Positions 1-8,339 of a stretch of DNA of 64,000 bases are shown here, in pieces. The position numbers and the translations under genes are program-made. Position 1 is the stretch's first letter. The number at the start of each line of letters is the position of its first letter. The stretch spans positions 1 through 64,000 of the forward strand of contig NZ_BGJX01000018.1 of the NCBI RefSeq assembly GCF_009811655.1. The letters are read 5' to 3'. The notes under the pieces were generated by a model. The model ran no database searches. It was given only the letters and a program-made list of their open reading frames with translations, and had not been told where the DNA came from. Source of the DNA: Methylosinus sp. Ce-a6. GTDB lineage: Bacteria > Pseudomonadota > Alphaproteobacteria > Rhizobiales > Beijerinckiaceae.

Positions 1-114
1 CCCAGCCTGGTTCGAATCATCACCGGCCAGCTTGGCACAATGATGCCGTCGGGGGCCGTCCACCCATCAGGATGAGGGGATTGTATTTGCAGGGCCGAGG
101 CGATCAGCAGGAAA

Positions 115-369
115 CCATATGACGGGACGGTGGCGACGCTCGAAGAGGTCGTCGACATCTATGCGCGGGGCGGCCGCAAGATCGCGACGGGCCCGCACGC
201 CGGCGACGGGGCGCTCAATCCGCTAAAGAGCCCGCTGATCGTCAAGATCGATCTGACGCCGCAGGAGAAGGCCGATCTTCTCGCCTTTTTGAAAGCGCTG
301 ACCGATGAGACGCTGCTGACGTCGCCGCGCTTCTCCGATCCTTGGACGGCGCAGGCGGCGAAGAAATGA
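115..369 (+). pseudogene. C-terminal fragment of a MauG/CcpA-type di-haem cytochrome c peroxidase
   Basis: Only the last 80 or so residues of the family are readable. The segment runs from YDGTVATLEEVVDIYARGGR through the typical C-terminal helix (EKADLLAFLKALTDETLL) to SPRFSDPW. Family members are periplasmic enzymes of 300-450 residues with two haem-binding CXXCH motifs, and neither motif is present here. The same frame is closed by a TGA at 73-75, so the gene is broken upstream rather than just cut by the window edge. Bases 1-75 keep a separate open frame of 24 codons that ends at that TGA and could be the tail of an inserted gene such as a transposase. The fragment is unlikely to make a working peroxidase. 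Confidence 0.55.
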
Positions 370-465
370 GCGCGAGCGAGTCGCTTGACGGCGACGCGCG
401 TCTTTCACTCTGGCGGCGATGCGTGCGAGCCTGAAAGGCTCGCAAGCCGGCGTCCGCCTCGAAAG

Positions 466-801
466 CTACGGGACGACGAAGATCGTTCCGCTCATGTGAG
501 AGTGCAGGCCGCAGCGAAACGCCACTTCGCCCGGACGCGCGAGGGTGACGCGGAAAGTCTCGTCCTCGTCCAGCTGCTCGGGCGAATGAAAGATTTCATC
601 CTCGCCCATCGTTCCGATCACGGAATGGGGCGCCTGGTCGCGATTGACGAAGACGATCGTCTCGCCCGCTCTCACGGTCAGCTTTTCCGGCGCGAAAGCG
701 AAATTCTCGATCCGCACCTCGGCCGCGTAGGAGTTGCCGAGCGCGAGCGCCGTCGAAACGAGCGCCGCCGACAAGAAAGCGCGCTGTCTCATACGAGGCA
801 A
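466..801 (-). CDS. Secreted cupredoxin (plastocyanin/azurin-like copper protein)
   Basis: A 111-residue protein with an N-terminal signal peptide (residues 1 to about 27, ending SYAA) and one cupredoxin domain. The type 1 copper ligands are visible: H59 in APHS, then C97, H100 and M103 in the C-x2-H-x2-M arrangement of the C-terminal loop. It should be a periplasmic electron carrier or copper-binding protein; the partner cannot be told from sequence. It lies opposite the peroxidase fragment, a plausible electron acceptor had that gene been intact. The start at 801 gives a complete signal peptide; a start at residue 4 is equally possible. Confidence 0.8.
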   Translation of the reverse strand: MPRMRQRAFLSAALVSTALALGNSYAAEVRIENFAFAPEKLTVRAGETIVFVNRDQAPHSVIGTMGEDEIFHSPEQLDEDETFRVTLARPGEVAFRCGLHSHMSGTIFVVP

Positions 802-904
802 TCGATATGGCCGGGCGGCTCGGCTCCTGGGAAGATCGGCCCGCCGCGCAGCTCCGGCGCCCGCCGCGCGCGGTTCGCCTCGCCGCCTCTGTTCATCGCG
901 CCGC

Positions 905-1846
905 TCAATTGCTGCGCAGCGCGACGAAGCGCGCGGCCTCGGCGAGCACGCCCGTCGCCTCGCCGAGCCCCGTCTCGGCGAGGGCGGCGATCGCCGCCTC
1001 GACGAGCGCGTCGCGACGCTCGCGCGCTCTGTCGAGGCCGAGCAGGCCGATCAGCGTCGCCTTGTTGCGCTCGGCGTCCTTGCCGGCGCGTTTGCCGAGC
1101 GCGGCCTCGTCGCCCTCGGCGTCGAGAATATCGTCGGCGATCTGGAAGGCGGCGCCGAGCGCATCGCCATAGCGGCCGAGCGCAGCCGCCACGGGCGCCG
1201 AAGCGCCGCCCAGAACGGCGCCGAAATCGACGCAGACGCGCAACAGCGCGCCGGTCTTCATTGCCTGGAGGCGGAGAGTTTCCGCTTGCGAGAGCGGCGT
1301 CGTCGCCGTCTCGGCCTCGAGATCGAGCGCCTGGCCGCCGACCATGCCGCCGAGGCCCGCCGCCCGAGCGAGGGCCAGAACGAGGCGGGCGCGGATTTGC
1401 GCGTCCGCATGGGTCGCCGGATCGGCCAGAACGTCGAAGGCGTAGGTGAGCAGGCCGTCGCCGGCGAGAATGGCGGTCGCCTCGTCGAAGGCCTTATGGG
1501 CGGTCGGACGGCCGCGGCGCAGATCGTCGTCGTCCATGGCGGGGAGATCGTCATGGGCGAGCGAATAGCAATGGATCATCTCGATCGCCGCGGCGGCGCG
1601 GCGCGCGCCTTCGCCTTCGACGCCGAAGAGGCGGGCGGATTCGAGCGCGAGGAAAGGCCGCAGCCGCTTGCCGCCGCCGAGCGCCACATAGCGCATCGCC
1701 TCGAGGAGCCGCGCCGGCCGGGCGATCTCGCCCGCGAGCGGCTCCGCGCCGAGCAGGGCGGCGAGCGTGGCCTCGGTCGCGCTCGCGGCTTCGTCGAGGC
1801 GGCGGCGGAAGTCTGCGTCGTCGGTCATATCTGCGTCGCCGATCAT
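905..1846 (-). CDS. ispA: Polyprenyl diphosphate synthase (farnesyl/geranylgeranyl type)
   Basis: About 313 residues of the trans-isoprenyl diphosphate synthase family. These enzymes condense isopentenyl diphosphate with an allylic diphosphate to give C15 or C20 prenyl chains for quinones, carotenoids and hopanoids. The first aspartate-rich motif is DDLPAMDDDDLRRG and the second is QIADDILD; GGGKRLRP, the substrate-binding stretch, is also present. The start at 1846 has an AGGG about 6 bases upstream; an alternative Met at 1828 would shorten the protein by six residues. Chain length is not certain: FPP synthase is most likely, but GGPP synthases share these motifs. Confidence 0.85.
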   Translation of the reverse strand: MIGDADMTDDADFRRRLDEAASATEATLAALLGAEPLAGEIARPARLLEAMRYVALGGGKRLRPFLALESARLFGVEGEGARRAAAAIEMIHCYSLAHDDLPAMDDDDLRRGRPTAHKAFDEATAILAGDGLLTYAFDVLADPATHADAQIRARLVLALARAAGLGGMVGGQALDLEAETATTPLSQAETLRLQAMKTGALLRVCVDFGAVLGGASAPVAAALGRYGDALGAAFQIADDILDAEGDEAALGKRAGKDAERNKATLIGLLGLDRARERRDALVEAAIAALAETGLGEATGVLAEAARFVALRSN

Positions 1847-1974
1847 GGGACCCTTTCCCGAGAAAATCATTCCATCTGGTCCGGACCTAACAAATTTGCG
1901 ATCAATTCCCAAGGGGCGAGGGGCGAGTGGGGAAGGGCCGCGCATGCGGCGGAGGCCAAAAGGAAATCGCGACT

Positions 1975-3057
1975 ATGACGAAACTTTTGTTCGAACCTTT
2001 TCAACTCGGCGATCTGACGCTCGCCAACCGCATCGTCATGGCGCCGCTGACGCGCCGGCGCGCCACCCATGGGACCAACGCCGCCAATGCGCTGATGGCC
2101 GAGCACTACCGCCAGCGCGCCTCGGCCGGGCTCATCATCGCCGAGGCGTCGCAGATTTCCCAGCAGGGGCAGGGCTACGCCTTCACGCCAGGGATCTATT
2201 CGCCGGAGCAGGTCGCCGGCTGGCGCGAGGTGACGAGCGCCATGCATTCCGCCGGCGGCCACATCATCCTGCAGCTCTGGCACGTCGGGCGCGTGTCGCA
2301 TGTCTCGCTGCAGCCGGGCGGCGGCGCGCCGGTCGCGCCATCGGCCATCGCCACGACGAAGCAGGTGGCGATAGAGACCGGCTTCGTCGATTGCTCGACC
2401 CCGCGGGCGCTCGAGCTTCGGGAAATCCCCGGGATCGTCGCCGATTATCGCAAGGCCGCCCGCAACGCCCGGGAGGCCGGCTTCGACGGCGTCGAGATCC
2501 ATTGCGCCAATGGCTATCTGATCGACGAATTCTTGCGCGACGGCTCCAACAGGCGCGACGACGCCTATGGCGGCTCGCCGCAGAATCGCGCGCGCTTCGG
2601 CCTCGAGGTCGTGGACGCCGTGCTCGAGGAATGGGAGGCCGCGCGCGTCGGCGCGCGCATCTCGCCGGTCAGCCCGGTCCATGACATGTCGGACAGCGAT
2701 CCGCAGAGCCTGTTCGGCTATTTCGTGGAGAAGCTCGCCGAGAAGAAGCTCGCCTTCATCCATGTGATCGAAGGCGCGACGCAAGGGCCGCGCGACATAG
2801 CGCCTTTCGACTATCTCGCGCTGCGTAAGAGCTTTCCGGGCGCCTATATCGCCAATAACGCCTACACGCGGGAGCTCGCCGAGGAGACGCTCGCGAGCGG
2901 GCGCGCCGATCTCATCGCCTTCGGCCGGCCGTTCATCTCCAATCCCGATCTCGTCGAGCGTCTGCGCCGAGGCGCGCCGCTCGCCGAGGTCGATCGCGAG
3001 ACGATCTATGCGGCGGGAGCGAAAGGATATACGGACTATCCGACGCTGACGGCGTGA
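1975..3057 (+). CDS. nemA: Old Yellow Enzyme family flavin oxidoreductase (NemA-like)
   Basis: A 360-residue FMN-dependent alkene reductase. It shows the N-terminal strand and FMN region (LANRIVMAPLTRRRA), the conserved LQLWHVGRVSH stretch, and the barrel segments GFDGVEIHCANGYLIDEF and DDAYGGSPQNRARF that mark the N-ethylmaleimide reductase/xenobiotic reductase branch. It probably reduces activated C=C bonds or nitro groups with NAD(P)H in the cytoplasm. The start at 1975 is favoured because an AAAGGA lies about 10 bases upstream and the protein then begins at the family's usual N-terminus. It is divergent from the prenyl synthase gene, with about 130 bp between them. Confidence 0.9.
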   Translation: MTKLLFEPFQLGDLTLANRIVMAPLTRRRATHGTNAANALMAEHYRQRASAGLIIAEASQISQQGQGYAFTPGIYSPEQVAGWREVTSAMHSAGGHIILQLWHVGRVSHVSLQPGGGAPVAPSAIATTKQVAIETGFVDCSTPRALELREIPGIVADYRKAARNAREAGFDGVEIHCANGYLIDEFLRDGSNRRDDAYGGSPQNRARFGLEVVDAVLEEWEAARVGARISPVSPVHDMSDSDPQSLFGYFVEKLAEKKLAFIHVIEGATQGPRDIAPFDYLALRKSFPGAYIANNAYTRELAEETLASGRADLIAFGRPFISNPDLVERLRRGAPLAEVDRETIYAAGAKGYTDYPTLTA

Positions 3058-3079
3058 CGCGGCAGGGCTCGTTGGCGCT

Positions 3080-3243
3080 CCCTTCGCCCGCTCCGCGGGA
3101 GAAGGCGGCCCTCGCGTCAGCGAGGGTCGGATGAGGGCCTCCGAGCCCGCGTGAAACAGCCGACGCTGGAGAGAACGCGCCGCGCTCGCGCCCTCATCCG
3201 ACCCCGCTTCGCGGGGCCACCTTCTCCCACGAGTGGGAGAAGG
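3080..3243. repeat. Intergenic palindromic repeat element (CTTCTCCC...GGGAGAAGG family)
   Basis: The element has a hairpin at each end (CCGCTCCGCGGGAGAAGG on the left, CTTCTCCCACGAGTGGGAG on the right) and internal inverted halves GTCGGATGAGGGCC / GCCCTCATCCGACCCC. A second copy lies inside cobE at about 46945-47135. It is non-coding here and fills the gap between two convergent genes. Confidence 0.8.
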
Positions 3244-3293
3244 GACGCGCGTCGAGAGTTCGCGAAATAAAGGCCTTATCGGGCCGGATCGCC

Positions 3294-3590
3294 TTATTCG
3301 GCCTTGGGCGCGCCGCCGTGCTCGTGGCCGCCGCCCTGCTCGCCGCCGCCATGGCCGCCTTGATGCATGGATTTCATGTGATCCATCATCTGCTCATGCA
3401 TCTGATGCATCTCATGCATCATCTTGCAGCAGCCGCCCTCATGGCCGTCGGCGCCGTGCTCGCCGCCGTGACCTTCCTGCGGCTTTGCGCTCTCGGCGGC
3501 GGGAGGCGCGGCGGTCTGAGCCGTGGCCGCGATCGGAGCGGCGGCGACCGCCAGAGCCGCGGCCGTGATGATTGCTGTGGCGAATCTCAT
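3294..3590 (-). CDS. Secreted His/Met/Cys-rich protein, probable metal binder
   Basis: A 98-residue protein with a clear signal peptide (residues 1 to about 24, cleavage after ATA) and a short Ala/Pro linker. The remainder is very rich in Gly, His and Met, including HGGEHGADGHEGGCCKMMH and MHQMHEQMMDHMKSMH. The spaced Met-x2-Met and His-Met clusters are typical of periplasmic copper- or nickel-binding proteins, and the CC pair could also bind metal. I recognise no named family. Together with the nearby cupredoxin it suggests copper handling in the envelope, which is inference. Confidence 0.7.
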   Translation of the reverse strand: MRFATAIITAAALAVAAAPIAATAQTAAPPAAESAKPQEGHGGEHGADGHEGGCCKMMHEMHQMHEQMMDHMKSMHQGGHGGGEQGGGHEHGGAPKAE

Positions 3591-3690
3591 CTGCTTCCCC
3601 TCCTGAAACGGCCTCCACTCTCGATGTGGGGGCTCGCTCGGCCGGAGTGAATGCGGCGACTTGTCTCGTGGGCGGCGGAGCGAGGCGAAT

Positions 3691-4284
3691 TCAGCTCTCC
3701 GGCTCGGCGACGGTCTCGCAGGAGACCGCGCGCAGGCGCTGCTCGGCGCGGTCGCGGTCGCTCGGGCGCTTGGCGAGCGAGCGCAGCAGCACGAAGCCGC
3801 GCTTCGTCGGCGAGGTCACGCGCACCTGCTGCGGCGGCGCCTCCTCGTCCTCGCCCTCGACCGCCTCGATCTGGCGCGCGTCGCCGATGAGCACGTCGAT
3901 CTTGCCTTTGATCGCCGAGCGGTCGGTCACGGAATGAAAGATGCGGCCGGTTCGGGCATGGAAGGAGAGCGCGAGGAAATCGTCCGGATCGGAGTCCGCG
4001 CGCACGCGAATCAATCCTTTCGACAGATCGAAGAGGCAGACGCCCTCGGCGAAGGCCGCATCCTCGAAGGGCGTGACCTCCGCGCCGGGCAGGGCGCGCG
4101 GCAGCAGAGCGACGCCGTTCTGCGTCGTCTCGACGTTCCGCGCCGCGGCGGAAAAGCGCGCGAAGGCGTTGCGCGGCGCGACCTCCGGCATCAGCAGCAC
4201 GGAGACGATGTGAACGGAGCCCGCGACGCAGACGGTCGCGAGCGCCCAGGGCAGCCAGTCGAGATAGTCGCGGGAAAATTTCAT
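3691..4284 (-). CDS. DUF1254 domain membrane-anchored protein
   Basis: A 197-residue protein with one N-terminal membrane segment (WLPWALATVCVAGSVHIVSV) and an outside domain of the DUF1254 type. It forms an obvious pair with the upstream gene: the ATG at 4284 overlaps the upstream stop codon by four bases. In Rhizobiales these two small single-helix proteins (DUF1214 then DUF1254) usually occur together; their biochemical role is not known. The C-terminal 70 residues are charged (EGEDEEAPPQQVRV) and end in an Arg-rich stretch. The start is fixed by the overlap. Confidence 0.7.
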   Translation of the reverse strand: MKFSRDYLDWLPWALATVCVAGSVHIVSVLLMPEVAPRNAFARFSAAARNVETTQNGVALLPRALPGAEVTPFEDAAFAEGVCLFDLSKGLIRVRADSDPDDFLALSFHARTGRIFHSVTDRSAIKGKIDVLIGDARQIEAVEGEDEEAPPQQVRVTSPTKRGFVLLRSLAKRPSDRDRAEQRLRAVSCETVAEPES

Positions 4285-4853
4285 GCGCAATGGAGCTTCA
4301 CGATCTTCGGAAATGTCGCGGGATCGGGGGCGGACTCGACGTCGAGCGGCGTGTCGTAGAGGCGCAGAACCAGCATGAAAGGCTCTCGTGCGACCGGCAG
4401 CCAATTGCCGGGACGCGCCTGCGCGCCGATCTCGATCTCGAAGGCGCCGCCCTCGCGCCGCGCGATTTCGCTCGAGGTGAAGGCGTAGCGAGCGGCGGGA
4501 TTGTCGATGAGCCGGCCTGCGGCGCTCACCGCGCCGAGCGTCCAGAAGCGCGCTGCGGGCGCCGTGTCCGCGACGCGATAGTCGCAGCGTCCATCGAGCG
4601 GCGCGCCGCTCGAATCGGCCGGGGCGAAAAAGGCGAGGCCCTCGTCGCGGCCGAGCGGCGCCTCGCCCGAGCGCGCGAGCACGGCGCGCGCGTAAGGAGA
4701 GATGTCGGCGCCGCCATGTCGCGGCCATGCGGTCCAGGGTCCGGCGTGCAACGCGCCGAAGCCGCGGCCGAGGCCGAGCGAGACGGCGGTCATGGCGAAG
4801 CCGAGCAGAAGGCCCGCGATCATCACGGCGAAGGCTCTGATGTAGTTTGTCAT
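4281..4853 (-). CDS. DUF1214 domain membrane-anchored protein
   Basis: A 190-residue protein with an N-terminal membrane helix (residues 8-28) and a DUF1214 domain. Typical family stretches are present: WTAWPRHGG, ISPYARAVLARSGEAPLG, then DGRCDYRV, ARFWTLGAVSAAG and the C-terminal LVLRLYDTPLD. It is translationally coupled to the DUF1254 gene downstream and lies 6 bp beyond the stop of the penicillin-binding protein gene, which reads in the same direction, so the three may form one transcript. An envelope role is likely from the context; the molecular function is unknown. Confidence 0.75.
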   Translation of the reverse strand: MTNYIRAFAVMIAGLLLGFAMTAVSLGLGRGFGALHAGPWTAWPRHGGADISPYARAVLARSGEAPLGRDEGLAFFAPADSSGAPLDGRCDYRVADTAPAARFWTLGAVSAAGRLIDNPAARYAFTSSEIARREGGAFEIEIGAQARPGNWLPVAREPFMLVLRLYDTPLDVESAPDPATFPKIVKLHCA

Positions 4854-4859
4854 GGCTGC

Positions 4860-7046
4860 TCAGCGCCGCTCGACGCGCTTATCGGCGGAGGGCGCCTCCG
4901 ATGTCTCGGAGGCGGGTCTGGCGTCGTCGCGCTTCATTTTCGTTTCGATCTGTCCGAGCGCCTCCAGAGCGCCGCGCGACAGCGCGGCCGGCCGCGCCGG
5001 CGCGCCGAGCTCGACGATCTTGGGCTGGGCGGCGGCCGCGGCCGCGAGGGTCGCGGGCGAAGCAAGGCCGCGGATCGGCTTGATGGCGATTCCTTGATGA
5101 GCAAAGGCCATGATGTCGTGCCACGTCTTCGCCGGCAATGTGCCGCCGGTCATATTGTTCATCGCGTCGTTGTCGTCGTTTCCATACCACACGCAGCCGC
5201 CCATGTTGCCCGTGTAGCCGCAGAACCAGGCGTCCTTGTAGCCATTGGTGGTCCCGGTCTTGCCGATGACGTCGACGCCGGGGCCGAGCTGCGCTCTGCC
5301 GCCCGTGCCCTCGTCGACGACGCGCTTCATCATCGTGTCGAGCTCGGCGACTTTCTCGAAGGGCACGACCTGCTCCTGCGGCGGCGCGTCGCGATCATGC
5401 TGATAGAGAATATCGCCGCGGCTGTTGCGCGCCTCCACGGCGGCGTAGGGAATGGTCTTCTTGCCGCCATTGGCGAAAGCGGCGTAGCCGGCCGCATGTT
5501 CGAGGAGGATCACATCGCTCTGCCCGACGGGCAGAGAGGGCGTGTCCTCGAGCGGCGTGGTGATGCCGAGGCGTCGGCACGTGTCGATGATCTTGGCGCG
5601 GCCGGCGTGCGAATCGCCATTGCCGATGGCGATCGACAGTTGAATGGCGATGGTGTTGAGCGATTTGGCGAGCGCCAGCGAGAGCGGCAGCGAGCCGGCG
5701 TAGCCGCCGCTGTAATTATGGACGCAATAATTGCCGATGCAGGTCGGGCGGTCGGTGACGACCGTCGTCGGCTTGAATTTATTGGTCATCAGCGCGGTCA
5801 AATAGACATAGGGCTTGAAGGAGGATCCCGGCTGGCGCAGCGCCTCCGTCGCGCGGTTGAACTGGCTCGCGCCATAATCGCGCCCGCCGACCATAGCGCG
5901 CACCGCGCCGTCGAGATCCATGAAGGCGGAGGCGCTCTGCTTCGCATGGTAGGCGCGTCCGCTCTCGCGCAGATTCTCCTCGACCACCTCGTCGGCGCGC
6001 TTCTGCACATTGGGATCGAGCGCGGTGCGGATCGTCAGCACGCGATCGTCGCCGAACTTGCCGGCCTCGGAGAGACGCTGCGCCTCCTTGAAGGCGAAGT
6101 CGAGATACCAGTCCGGGCTCTGGTCGCGCTTGCGCTCCATCGGCGTCGCCGGATTGCGCTGCGCGGCGACGATCTGGCTCTGCGTCATGAAGCCGGCGTC
6201 GACGAGATTGTCGAGCACGTCATTGGCGCGGGCGCGCGCGGCGGGCAGATTCACATGCGGAGCATATTTGGTGGGGGCCTTGAAGAGGCCGGCGAGCATG
6301 GCCGCTTCCGCGAGCGAGACGTCGCGCACGGATTTGCCGAAATAGAATTCCGCCGCCGCCTGAATGCCGAAGGCGCCGCCGCCCATATAGACGCGGTCGA
6401 GATACAGCTTCAGTATTTCCTGCTTGGTGAGGCGCTGCTCGAGCCAGAGCGCGAGAAAGGCCTCGTTGATCTTGCGCGTGATGGTGCGCTCATTGGAGAG
6501 GAAGACATTCTTGGCGAGCTGCTGCGTGATGGAGGAGCCGCCCTGCACCACGCCCGCGGAACGCGCATTCACCGTGAGCGCGCGGCCGGTGCCGACGACG
6601 TCTATGCCGAAATGCTCGTAGAAACGGCGGTCCTCGGTCGCCAGCACCGCCTTGATGACAAAATCGGGATATTGGTCGAGCGGCACCGCGTCATCGTGCT
6701 TGATGCCGCGCTGTCCCGCCACCGCGCCATAGCGATCGAGGAAAGTGATGGAGAGGTCCTGCTTCTTCAGCCAATCGTCGCTGGTCATCCGCATGGCGGA
6801 GACCGACAATGCGAGCGCGACGACGCCGCCGCCGAGCGCGAGCGTAAGCGTTTCGCAGCCCGCCTCCACCGCCGCCCGGCGCAGGCCGCGCATCTGGAAA
6901 CGGTTCATGAAGGCCGAGAAATTTTCGTAGGTCTCGCGGGCGCCGCGGCTCGAGTCGAAGAGGCAGGAGTCGATATAGGCGTCGAGCGCCAGCAGAAGCC
7001 TTGCCGCCCGCTTGTATAAGCGCGAGGATCGAATAGGTTCGAGCAA
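4860..7046 (-). CDS. Class A penicillin-binding protein (PBP1a family)
   Basis: A 728-residue bifunctional peptidoglycan synthase with a cytoplasmic N-terminus, one membrane helix (about residues 65-85), and then both enzymatic domains. The glycosyltransferase signature is complete: EDRRFYEHFGID, QGGSSITQQLAKN and a later RKINEAFLALWLE stretch. The transpeptidase domain has the catalytic SxxK in PGSSFKPY, an SLN motif (AKSLNTIA) and KTGTTNGYKDAW. The reactions are polymerisation of lipid II and cross-linking of stem peptides in the periplasm. The C-terminus is Ala-rich and charged. The gene sits upstream of the DUF1214/DUF1254 pair on the same strand. Confidence 0.92.
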   Translation of the reverse strand: MLEPIRSSRLYKRAARLLLALDAYIDSCLFDSSRGARETYENFSAFMNRFQMRGLRRAAVEAGCETLTLALGGGVVALALSVSAMRMTSDDWLKKQDLSITFLDRYGAVAGQRGIKHDDAVPLDQYPDFVIKAVLATEDRRFYEHFGIDVVGTGRALTVNARSAGVVQGGSSITQQLAKNVFLSNERTITRKINEAFLALWLEQRLTKQEILKLYLDRVYMGGGAFGIQAAAEFYFGKSVRDVSLAEAAMLAGLFKAPTKYAPHVNLPAARARANDVLDNLVDAGFMTQSQIVAAQRNPATPMERKRDQSPDWYLDFAFKEAQRLSEAGKFGDDRVLTIRTALDPNVQKRADEVVEENLRESGRAYHAKQSASAFMDLDGAVRAMVGGRDYGASQFNRATEALRQPGSSFKPYVYLTALMTNKFKPTTVVTDRPTCIGNYCVHNYSGGYAGSLPLSLALAKSLNTIAIQLSIAIGNGDSHAGRAKIIDTCRRLGITTPLEDTPSLPVGQSDVILLEHAAGYAAFANGGKKTIPYAAVEARNSRGDILYQHDRDAPPQEQVVPFEKVAELDTMMKRVVDEGTGGRAQLGPGVDVIGKTGTTNGYKDAWFCGYTGNMGGCVWYGNDDNDAMNNMTGGTLPAKTWHDIMAFAHQGIAIKPIRGLASPATLAAAAAAQPKIVELGAPARPAALSRGALEALGQIETKMKRDDARPASETSEAPSADKRVERR

Positions 7047-7188
7047 TTGCGCCGCTCCCTTTGGCCCATCCGGGCATCATGCGAACCGGGAGCGGATGAT
7101 AGCACTCCTCGAGCCGCCTTGACGATGGTCGGGCCGGCACGATGAATAAAGCGCGCGCTGCGCCCGGGACGAGGGTCGAAAACAGAGT

Positions 7189-7686
7189 ATGGCGACAAAG
7201 GGAGACAAAGAGACGGGCGAGCCGTTCTGGACGAAGCCATTGGGCGAGTTGACGCGGTCGCAATGGGAGAAGCTCTGCGACGGGTGCGGGCGCTGCTGCC
7301 TGGTCAAGCTCGAGGATGAGGACAGCGGGGAAATCTATCACACGAGCGTCGGCTGCGACCTTTTGGACGGCGACACCGGACGCTGCCGAGACTATGCGGG
7401 CCGCCAGAGCAAGGTGCCGGACTGCGTGCGGCTGACCGTGAAGGCGCTCGAGGCGATCGCCTGGCTGCCGCCCACCTGCGCCTATCGCCTGCGCGCCGAA
7501 GGCAAGCCGCTGCCCGACTGGCATCCGCTCCTGACCGGCGATCCCGACAGCGTGCGCGAAGCCGGCGTCTCCGTGCGCGGCCGCGTGGCGGCGCGGGAGG
7601 AGGAGGTGGAGACCGAGGATCTGCCCAATTTCATCGTGCTGTGGCCCAAGCGCTGGCCGCGGCGCAAGAAGGGGCGGGTGGCGTGA
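7189..7686 (+). CDS. YcgN family cysteine-cluster protein (UPF0260)
   Basis: A 165-residue cytoplasmic protein beginning with the typical PFWTKPLGELTRSQWEKLC segment. It carries an eight-cysteine pattern that probably binds an Fe-S cluster or zinc: CDGCGRCC, then VGCDLLD, GRCRDY, VPDCVRL and PPTCAY. The family is widespread in Proteobacteria, and its function is not established. The C-terminal stretch NFIVLWPKRWPRRKKG is basic. The start at 7189 is the first ATG and gives a normal family N-terminus. Confidence 0.85.
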   Translation: MATKGDKETGEPFWTKPLGELTRSQWEKLCDGCGRCCLVKLEDEDSGEIYHTSVGCDLLDGDTGRCRDYAGRQSKVPDCVRLTVKALEAIAWLPPTCAYRLRAEGKPLPDWHPLLTGDPDSVREAGVSVRGRVAAREEEVETEDLPNFIVLWPKRWPRRKKGRVA

Positions 7687-7747
7687 GGCGCGCTTGCGGC
7701 GCATTCGATATCGATGATATTGCATACGAGCTTCGAGAGGCCGCGCC

Positions 7748-8002
7748 ATGTCCAAGACCACGACGATGACCGTCCGCGTCAGCGGCGCTTTGAGCGATTT
7801 CGTCGCTGCGAATGTGGGCGAGAACGGCTCCTACGAGAATGTCAGCGAATATATCCGCGATCTCATTCGCCGCGATAAGGAGCGGGCGGAGAAAGACGCT
7901 TTCGAGCGGCTGAAAGCCGAGCTCGCTCATGCGTTCGCCACGCCGGAAGCCGCTTATGCGACGCTGTCCGCGGATGAGGTGATCGCGCGAAACCGGAGCT
8001 GA
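7748..8002 (+). CDS. ParD-like ribbon-helix-helix antitoxin
   Basis: An 84-residue protein with an N-terminal ribbon-helix-helix DNA-binding domain (TTTMTVRVSGALSDFVAAN, then ENVSEYIRDLIRRDKER) and a charged C-terminal tail of the sort that wraps a ParE-type toxin. Such antitoxins repress their own operon and neutralise the toxin encoded just downstream. The downstream reading frame does encode a ParE-like protein, but that gene is frameshifted near its end, so this antitoxin may be an orphan. An AT-rich stretch with a dyad (CGATATCGATGATATTGC) lies about 35 bases upstream and could be the operator. Confidence 0.75.
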   Translation: MSKTTTMTVRVSGALSDFVAANVGENGSYENVSEYIRDLIRRDKERAEKDAFERLKAELAHAFATPEAAYATLSADEVIARNRS

Positions 8003-8319
8003 CCGTCTCTTTTCGTCTCGACGAGATCTATCGATACACGCGGGACCGCTGGGGAAACGAGCAGGCGGATCGCTACATTCGCGGACTCTTCGACGCCTTC
8101 GACAAGATCGAGACGCATGGGGAGATGTCGAGGCCCGTTCCGGCGGAGTTCGGCGTCGATGGGTTTTTCTTTCGATACGCGCGGCATGTCGTCTATTGGC
8201 GAAGGCTGTCGAACGGCGACATCCGAGCGCATGCATCAGATCGATCGTTTCCGCGACGATTTTCGCGCCTGAGCAGATATGTGAAAATATTCCTTGACTG
8301 TGGGACGCTGATCCTATAG
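7999..8319 (+). pseudogene. ParE/RelE-superfamily toxin with a frameshifted C-terminus
   Basis: Reading from the antitoxin stop gives LTVSFRLDEIYRYTRDRWGN and RARHVVYWRR-type segments of a ParE fold (RYARHVVYWRRLSNGDI). Intact relatives continue with a strand-turn and end in a His-rich helix, roughly ILHERMHQIDRFRDDF. Here that helix is present but in the +1 frame (8231-8272, MHQIDRFRDDFRA then stop). A short deletion just after GDI therefore joins the body to an unrelated tail ending at 8319. No ATG, GTG or TTG is available at the 5' end; a CTG at 7999 overlapping the antitoxin stop is the only start candidate. The toxin is probably inactive. Confidence 0.65.
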
Positions 8320-8320
8320 A
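8294..8320 (+). promoter_or_regulatory. Possible sigma-70-type promoter
   Basis: TTGACT at 8294-8299 and TATAGA at 8315-8320 are separated by 15 bases, which is shorter than ideal. It lies just upstream of two tiny genes in a lower-GC patch and would drive them on the plus strand. Confidence 0.35.
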
Positions 8321-8339
8321 CAAGTCCCATGCTCCACAA

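Noticed and set aside
1-40. GGTTCGAATC near the left edge, like a tRNA T-loop
   Set aside because: No pairing acceptor or T-stem partner is present, so it is a chance match.
3080-3243. CRISPR-like repeat between nemA and the His-rich gene
   Set aside because: There is no regular repeat-spacer pattern; it is a single palindromic element.
4290-7019. 909-codon open frame on the plus strand opposite the penicillin-binding protein
   Set aside because: It is the complement of well-conserved minus-strand genes in GC-rich DNA and its translation is Arg/Ala-rich without motifs.
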